From positions 1 to 11,276 of the forward strand of contig CAYJIL010000075.1 of assembly GCA_964370235.1 (NCBI GenBank): a stretch of DNA of 11,276 bases. The letters run 5' to 3'. Under the pieces are notes generated by a model. That model ran no database searches. It was not told the origin of the DNA and saw only the letters and a list, made by a program, of their open reading frames with translations. This document shows positions 6,825 through 11,276 of the stretch, piece after piece. The first letter of the stretch is position 1; each line of letters starts with the position of its first letter. Origin of the DNA: CAYJIL01 sp964370235. Lineage in GTDB: Bacteria > Bacteroidota > Bacteroidia > Bacteroidales > Rikenellaceae. The translations under genes were made by a program, and so were the position numbers.

Positions 6825-6855
6825 CAAAAATAATAAAAAATGATTTTATTTCAAA
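6825..6855 (-). promoter_or_regulatory. Bacteroidota-type promoter for the HU-like gene
   Basis: On the minus strand TTTG (6855-6852) is followed after exactly 19 bp by TATTTTTG (6832-6825). This matches both halves of the Bacteroidota sigma-ABfr consensus (TTTG, about 19 bp, TAnnTTTG). The -7 box ends 41 bp upstream of the ATG at 6783. This is the best-supported promoter in the window. Confidence 0.7.
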
Positions 6856-7012
6856 TTTTAAATAAAAAATATCACAATTAATTATAATTTATAGTTAATC
6901 ATCTAGCATATTGTCTGTTTTTTACACGCCTTTGTATTGCTCGCTAGGTGAGAATTTTACAACAGCACGATAAACAAAACCCACAAGTAGATGTATCTTA
7001 ATGTTTTTTTAA

Positions 7013-7020
7013 TAAATTTG
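7013..7020 (+). promoter_or_regulatory. Putative -7 box for the LTA-synthase-like gene
   Basis: TAAATTTG matches TAnnTTTG exactly and ends 38 bp before the ATG at 7059. There is no TTTG about 19 bp upstream, so the assignment rests on one element and its position in a divergent intergenic region. Confidence 0.5.
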
Positions 7021-7058
7021 CAACACAAAAAATTACACTAGTCGCAAAAAACACTATA

Positions 7059-8990
7059 ATGTCAACAATAATATCAAACAGCAAACTAGCTATACTAAAA
7101 TCATACACCATGCTTACGGCTTGGCGCATTGTGCTTTTGTATTTGGTAACAATGCTAATGCAGATAGTTTTTTATTTGTTCAATGCCCAGAATATAGGCA
7201 CGATAACGTGGGGCGAGCTACCAAGGCTACTTGCAGGTGCTTTTGCATTTAACACCGTGTCGATACTATATACCAATACCATATTTATATTACTTTCGTT
7301 ATTGCCGCTAAAACTGTGTGCAAAAAAATGGTATCGTAGTTTCTTGTTCTACCTATATATGATATTGAACACTGCTTTAATTGTGGTAACCAACATTGCC
7401 GACACTATATATTTTCACTATACACAAAAGCGACTTACTGCCGACGAAGTTTTCTTTGCCGATAACTCTAACTCGCTACAACTTATCGCAAAATTTGCAG
7501 GTGAGAATTGGCCACTCCTAATATTAGGTGTAGTGTTTGTTGCAATGTTAGCGGTAGGTTACCGAAAGAACATCGAGCCAAAATCGCCACTAGGTGGGGT
7601 ATGGTTCTATGTTGCCAAGCTAGTTATTATTACCTTTGCTGCCTTGCTATCTATTGCAGGCATGAGGGGAGGTATATCTCGTGCAGTGCGCCCAATCACA
7701 CTTAGCAATGCAATGCTTTATGCGTCTTCGAACCCAAAGGCAAACCTTATACTAAGCAATCCGTTTTGTATCTTGCGCACAATTAGTAGCTCGGGTAAGG
7801 TGAGCTACCAAAAATACTTTTCGCCACAAGACCTTAATAAATATTTCTCGCCACATCATGCCTCCATAGCACCAATGAGCGATTCGCTAGCAGGGCGCAA
7901 TGTGATGATATTTATTATTGAGAGCATGTCGGCAGAGCACTCTGCATATTTATACCCCGATTTGTATGCTGATAATGAGCATAAGGGCTTTACGCCATTT
8001 CTCGATTCGCTTATGAGCGAGAGTTTTACCTTTACACAAATGTTTGCCAATGGTACACGTTCGATTCAAGCCATGCCATCGGTTATGGGTAGTATTCCAT
8101 CGTTCAAAACACCATTTGTGCTTATGCCACAGTCGCTAGGCGAGAGCCGACAGTTGCCACAAATATTGGCAGACAGAGGTTATTCAACGCTGTTTATGTG
8201 TGGTTCGGAACGAGGATCGATGGGCTTTGGTGCATATGCACGTTCGTCGGGTGTTCAAGAGTTGTATAGCCGAGAGGAGTATGAGGCAAGCCGAGGAGTT
8301 AACGATTTTGATGGTTACTGGGGAATATGGGACGAGAAATTTATTGACTATGCAGGCGAAGTGTTATCGCAAACTCCACAACCATTCTTTGCAACGCTAT
8401 TTACACTAACGGCTCACCACCCGTTTGTAACGCCTAGCGAGTATGACGATGTGCTACCTAGTGGTTACACCAAGATACATCGTGGTGTTGCCTATGATGA
8501 TATGTCGTTCAAGAAATTTTATAATAAATATCAAAACCAAGCGTGGTTTGATAACACAATATTTGTGTTTGTTGCCGACCACGTATCGTCCGAAAAATAT
8601 GGTGACAAGAGCAAGGAGTTCCCCGGAACACACCACATCATGGGCTTTATTCATACCCCCGATGGTGCTCTAAAGGGGCGATATGACAAGCCAAGCCAGC
8701 AGATAGATATAATGCCTACGCTACTGGGAATATTGGGCACCGATGAGCCATACTTTGCATATGGTCGTGATGTTATACATGACACTACTACACCATGGGC
8801 AGTTATGTTTGACTCAAAATTCAAGACAGTAACACACGATGCTATTACAGAATTCGATGAAAATGAGTTTAATATCATTCAGCGCAGCGATTCGGTAGCA
8901 ATAGCACAAGATAACAAAGAGGTTGAACAAAGTCTAAAGGCTTTAATACAACAATACTACACACATATAGAGAAGATGAGTTATAAATAG
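7059..8990 (+). CDS. LTA-synthase-family membrane sulfatase-fold transferase
   Basis: A 643-aa inner-membrane enzyme. About five membrane helices lie in residues 20-205 (near 22-42, 58-84, 95-115, 151-168 and 183-202). An extracytoplasmic alkaline-phosphatase/sulfatase-superfamily domain spans about 278-575. The LtaS-type metal and nucleophile residues are recognisable: Glu288 in FIIESMS, the nucleophile Thr333 in NGTRS, Asp507-His508 in FVFVADH, and His453-454 in TLTAHHPF. GTHHIMGFIHTP (523-534) also fits. Relatives transfer phosphoglycerol or phosphoethanolamine from phospholipids to glycans or lipids. Bacteroidota have no lipoteichoic acid, so the acceptor here could be lipid A, a glycan or a periplasmic oligosaccharide. 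The gene stands alone on the plus strand, diverging from the HU-like gene, with a -7 box upstream. Family assignment is confident; substrate is not. Confidence 0.88.
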   Translation: MSTIISNSKLAILKSYTMLTAWRIVLLYLVTMLMQIVFYLFNAQNIGTITWGELPRLLAGAFAFNTVSILYTNTIFILLSLLPLKLCAKKWYRSFLFYLYMILNTALIVVTNIADTIYFHYTQKRLTADEVFFADNSNSLQLIAKFAGENWPLLILGVVFVAMLAVGYRKNIEPKSPLGGVWFYVAKLVIITFAALLSIAGMRGGISRAVRPITLSNAMLYASSNPKANLILSNPFCILRTISSSGKVSYQKYFSPQDLNKYFSPHHASIAPMSDSLAGRNVMIFIIESMSAEHSAYLYPDLYADNEHKGFTPFLDSLMSESFTFTQMFANGTRSIQAMPSVMGSIPSFKTPFVLMPQSLGESRQLPQILADRGYSTLFMCGSERGSMGFGAYARSSGVQELYSREEYEASRGVNDFDGYWGIWDEKFIDYAGEVLSQTPQPFFATLFTLTAHHPFVTPSEYDDVLPSGYTKIHRGVAYDDMSFKKFYNKYQNQAWFDNTIFVFVADHVSSEKYGDKSKEFPGTHHIMGFIHTPDGALKGRYDKPSQQIDIMPTLLGILGTDEPYFAYGRDVIHDTTTPWAVMFDSKFKTVTHDAITEFDENEFNIIQRSDSVAIAQDNKEVEQSLKALIQQYYTHIEKMSYK

Positions 8991-9023
8991 GGGATAGGTG
9001 TTCATTTATTTATGAATATATCA

Positions 9024-9031
9024 TATCTTTG
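9024..9031 (+). promoter_or_regulatory. Putative -7 box of the smpB-apbE-lipid kinase operon
   Basis: TATCTTTG matches TAnnTTTG and ends 20 bp before the smpB ATG at 9052. Its last base is the first base of the upstream in-frame GTG, so use of this promoter would exclude that GTG as a start. No -33 TTTG is seen at the right distance. Confidence 0.5.
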
Positions 9032-9051
9032 TGGGTGAAAATAAAAGAGAG

Positions 9052-9507
9052 ATGAGTTTAGATAAAAAAATAAATATTCGCAATAAGAAGGCAACCTTCG
9101 ACTACGAGATCATCGATACCTACACAGCAGGAATTGTGTTAACGGGTACCGAGATAAAGTCGATAAGGATGGGTAAGGCTTCGCTAACAGACTGTTACTG
9201 TTACTTTGACAGAGGCGATTTGTATGTTAAAGGCATGAATGTATCGGAGTATAGCTGGGGTTCATACCTTAACCACACTCCCAAGCGTGACCGCAGGCTG
9301 TTGCTACAAAAAAAGGAGCTTGCAAAGCTCGAAAGAGCACTGCAAGACAAGGGGCTAACAATTGTTGGTCTCAAGCTCTTTATATCTTCACGAGGCTATG
9401 CCAAACTAGATATTGGACTAGCAAAGGGGCGCAAGCAGTACGACAAGAGAGAGTACCTAAAAGAGAAAGACTCTAAGCGTGAAATGGATAGAGCAATGAA
9501 ACACTAG
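9052..9507 (+). CDS. smpB: SsrA-binding protein SmpB
   Basis: A 151-aa partner of tmRNA in trans-translation: it binds the tRNA-like part of tmRNA, delivers it to stalled ribosomes, and fills the decoding site with its C-terminal tail. Family landmarks are clear: NKKATFDYEIIDTYTAGIVL at 11-30, TGTEIKSIR at 31-39, GKASLTD at 41-47, RDRRLLLQKKEL at 79-90, GLAKGRKQYDKRE at 122-134, and a basic Lys/Arg-rich tail to residue 151. I chose the ATG at 9052 because family members begin a few residues before NI.NKKA and because a -7 box overlaps the in-frame GTG at 9031, which would add seven residues. The tmRNA gene itself is not in the window. The stop abuts the apbE start, implying an operon. Confidence 0.95.
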   Translation: MSLDKKINIRNKKATFDYEIIDTYTAGIVLTGTEIKSIRMGKASLTDCYCYFDRGDLYVKGMNVSEYSWGSYLNHTPKRDRRLLLQKKELAKLERALQDKGLTIVGLKLFISSRGYAKLDIGLAKGRKQYDKREYLKEKDSKREMDRAMKH

Positions 9508-9509
9508 TG

Positions 9510-10496
9510 ATGATAAAGAAAATTATGTTACTTGCTACAATAGCTACGCTAGTGGCTTGTGGTAGCAGCGAACCCCAAAAGTATTCGATTCAGGGCTTTG
9601 CACAAGGTACAACATATAGCATTACCTATATAAATAATACACAGAGTGTCACAAAAGTTCAAATAGACTCTATTCTGAGACTATTCGACTACTCGTGCTC
9701 GCTACACAACAAAGAGTCTCTACTCACAAAGATAAATGCCAATATTACCGACTCGCTCGATACAAACATTAGCGAGTGTTTGGGCGTAGCAGACTCAATT
9801 AGCAGAGTGAGCAAGGGCACATACGACGTTACAATAAAACCGCTTACTTCGGCACTTGGCTTTGCTGCCGAGGATAGACAAAATGTCAACAGAGATTCGC
9901 TACTTCAAATAATTGGTTACAAGAAAATATCTGTTATATCGGGCAAGCTACACAAAGCACACCCACAGATGCAGATTGACCTAAACTCAATAGCCAAAGG
10001 TTATAGTGTCGACTTGGTGGGTAGATACCTAAAGAGCGTTGGCATCAATAACTACATTGTAGAGATTGGGGGCGAAATATGCGCAAGTGGTAAATCCATC
10101 GACAGAGTATGGCGAGTAGGCATAGACAAACCATTTGATGGAAACATGAGCCCTGGAGCCGATTTGCAGGCTATTGTTACACTAGAGAACAAGGCTCTAG
10201 CAACAAGTGGTAACTATCGCAAATTCTATACCGATGATAAAGGAGCTAGGGTAAATCACACGCTCGACCCACTCACAGCAAGTAGCGTAACAAATAATAT
10301 GATGTCGGTAACAGTTATTGCCCAAGAGTGTATTTGGGCCGATGGGCTTGCTACAATGATGATGGCAATGGGGCTAGAACGCTCTATTGAGTTCTTAGAG
10401 AACCATTCACAAACCGATGCCTATATAGTGTATAGCCAAGATAATGAGTTAAAGACCTACATTACCGATGGCGCAAAAAGACTTCTATCAAAATGA
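9510..10496 (+). CDS. apbE: FAD:protein FMN transferase (ApbE), lipoprotein
   Basis: A 328-aa periplasm-facing flavin transferase that attaches FMN from FAD to a Thr or Ser in targets such as NqrB/NqrC or RnfG/RnfD subunits. The N-terminus has a lipoprotein signal (MIKKIMLLATIATLVAC, lipidated Cys17). ApbE motifs in order: FAQGTTYSITY at 30-40, DLNSIAKGYSVD at 157-168, VEIGGEICASG at 184-194, LATSGNYRKF at 230-239, NHTLDPLTA at 249-257, and the metal-binding ADGLATMMMAMG at 277-288 (Asp278, Thr282). ATG at 9510 gives a standard signal peptide. The GTG at 9507 overlaps the smpB stop by one base and would add a single Met. The stop overlaps the next gene's ATG (ATGA). No flavoprotein target gene is visible in the window. 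Confidence 0.94.
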   Translation: MIKKIMLLATIATLVACGSSEPQKYSIQGFAQGTTYSITYINNTQSVTKVQIDSILRLFDYSCSLHNKESLLTKINANITDSLDTNISECLGVADSISRVSKGTYDVTIKPLTSALGFAAEDRQNVNRDSLLQIIGYKKISVISGKLHKAHPQMQIDLNSIAKGYSVDLVGRYLKSVGINNYIVEIGGEICASGKSIDRVWRVGIDKPFDGNMSPGADLQAIVTLENKALATSGNYRKFYTDDKGARVNHTLDPLTASSVTNNMMSVTVIAQECIWADGLATMMMAMGLERSIEFLENHSQTDAYIVYSQDNELKTYITDGAKRLLSK

Positions 10497-11276
10497 GAAA
10501 AAAGGTAAAATTTATATATAATCCACACTCTGGTGAAAATAAAATTATCTCGAAAATGGATTTCATTATCGAGAAATACCAAGAGAAAGGGTTGGAGATC
10601 ATACCTTTTAGGTTGACCAATCAAACAAACGTGGCCGATGCACTGGTAGGCGTAGATGAGAGCTATGACCATGTGCTTGCTGCTGGTGGCGATGGAACCA
10701 TCAATAGCGTAGTTAACGCAATGAAAAAGCAAGATGTAAATATCCCTCTTGCGGTACTTCCGGCAGGTACGGCAAACGACTTTGCAAAAATGTTGGGAAT
10801 GCACCCTACAATAAAAGGTTCGGTAGAGAATATACTCTCGGGCAAGGTGCAGGTAATTGATATTGGGCGAGCAGGCGACAACTACTTTGTAAATGTCTTG
10901 AGTACAGGTCTATTTACCGATGTATCGCAAAAAACTCCTACAATTCTCAAAAATACGTTTGGTAAGCTAGCATACTATTTTAGTAGCCTTCAGGACTTGC
11001 CATCGTTCAAGAAAATTAGCCTAAAGATCGATAGCGAGACACTTGTTTATGACGATGATGCTCTCATTCTGTTTGTGTTTAATGGCAAGACAGCAGGTAA
11101 TTTCGACATTGCACATCGCTCGGTAATTAATGATGGCTACCTAGATGTTCTCATTATCAAAGGCGATAATATAGTCAATACCATAACATCGGCGTTTCAC
11201 TTCTTTTTGGGAGCAGGTTCAAAAAAGAAATATCCCAAAGGAGTTGTTTACTTTAAAACTCGCAAGATGAGTGTAA
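10493..11276 (+). CDS. YegS/DgkB-type lipid kinase (diacylglycerol kinase catalytic domain), 3' end beyond window
   Basis: A partial gene, about 261 codons, still open at the window edge. The diacylglycerol-kinase catalytic domain is clear: the nucleotide-binding strand IYNPHSGENK at 8-17, the GGDGT loop at 65-69, LPAGTANDFAKMLG at 89-102, NVLSTGLFTDVS at 134-145, and the second-domain motif NDGYLDVLII at 213-222. Such soluble or peripheral kinases phosphorylate diacylglycerol or related lipids and return them to phospholipid synthesis; the exact substrate is not determined by sequence. The ATG at 10493 overlaps the apbE stop in ATGA, suggesting translational coupling. Family members are about 300 aa, so roughly 30-50 residues are probably missing. 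Confidence 0.92.
   Translation, partial: MRKKVKFIYNPHSGENKIISKMDFIIEKYQEKGLEIIPFRLTNQTNVADALVGVDESYDHVLAAGGDGTINSVVNAMKKQDVNIPLAVLPAGTANDFAKMLGMHPTIKGSVENILSGKVQVIDIGRAGDNYFVNVLSTGLFTDVSQKTPTILKNTFGKLAYYFSSLQDLPSFKKISLKIDSETLVYDDDALILFVFNGKTAGNFDIAHRSVINDGYLDVLIIKGDNIVNTITSAFHFFLGAGSKKKYPKGVVYFKTRKMSV

Larger units (their letters stand above)
6784..7058. other. Divergent AT-rich intergenic region
   Basis: 275 bp between two divergently transcribed genes, with no coding signal on either strand. It holds the leftward promoter at 6825-6855 and a rightward -7 box at 7013-7020. It also holds an imperfect AT-only palindrome at 6877-6899 (arms ATTAATTATAA and TTATAGTTAAT, one mismatch, central T), which could be a regulatory site but may arise by chance in such AT-rich DNA. 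Confidence 0.55.

Noticed and set aside
1..11276. Frequent CTAG tetranucleotides across the window
   Set aside because: CTAG is depleted in many bacteria, so its presence caught attention, but a rough count by eye is close to what base composition alone would give.
1..11276. CRISPR arrays, tRNA/rRNA genes, insertion sequences or prophage remnants
   Set aside because: No regularly spaced repeats, no tRNA-like cloverleaf sequence, no transposase or integrase motifs, and no target-site duplications were seen on either strand.

Overview
The window looks like a chromosomal segment of a Gram-negative member of the Bacteroidota, most likely order Bacteroidales. Four observations support this. Several genes are preceded by the phylum's promoter -7 motif (TAnnTTTG), in one case with a TTTG -33 element at 19-bp spacing. 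Strong Shine-Dalgarno sites are absent. Lipid A synthesis is present (LpxD). Several proteins have architectures typical of the group: a TlpA-type lipoprotein with an N-terminal extension, a HU/CCDC81-like membrane protein, an RpiB with a CGSxNG loop, and a GtrA-like protein. I cannot name the genus. No tRNA, rRNA, CRISPR, insertion sequence or phage gene is visible.

Left block (1-4517, all minus strand). Six co-directional genes, separated by only 6-38 bp, read from right to left: lpxD, ruvC, a TlpA-like thioredoxin lipoprotein, a GtrA-like membrane protein, a long-chain polyprenyl diphosphate synthase, and rpiB, which is cut by the window edge. A TATATTTG box lies just upstream of lpxD. The block is probably one long housekeeping transcript for outer-membrane lipid A, Holliday-junction resolution, envelope redox, isoprenoid chains and pentose phosphate metabolism.

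Middle block (4518-7058). Two minus-strand envelope genes stand apart. One (4785-5366) encodes a secreted protein of unknown function with a Gly/Met-rich linker. Its likely promoter lies inside a perfect 12-bp-arm palindrome. The other (5545-6783) encodes a membrane-anchored HU/CCDC81-like protein with a long Pro/Glu linker and no SPOR domain. A perfect 18-bp-arm hairpin separates the two genes. A 275-bp AT-rich divergent region follows, with a canonical promoter for the HU-like gene and a -7 box for the plus-strand gene.

Right block (7059-11276, all plus strand). First is a large LTA-synthase-like membrane sulfatase-fold transferase. A compact operon with its own -7 box follows: smpB (trans-translation), apbE (flavin transferase lipoprotein) and a YegS/DgkB-type lipid kinase that runs off the window. 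Overlapping or abutting starts and stops suggest translational coupling.

Most of the content is recognisable core genome. I see no clear new multi-gene system. The less explained items are the SPOR-less HU-like membrane protein, the Gly-rich secreted protein with its palindromic promoter, and the LTA-synthase-like enzyme in a Gram-negative.
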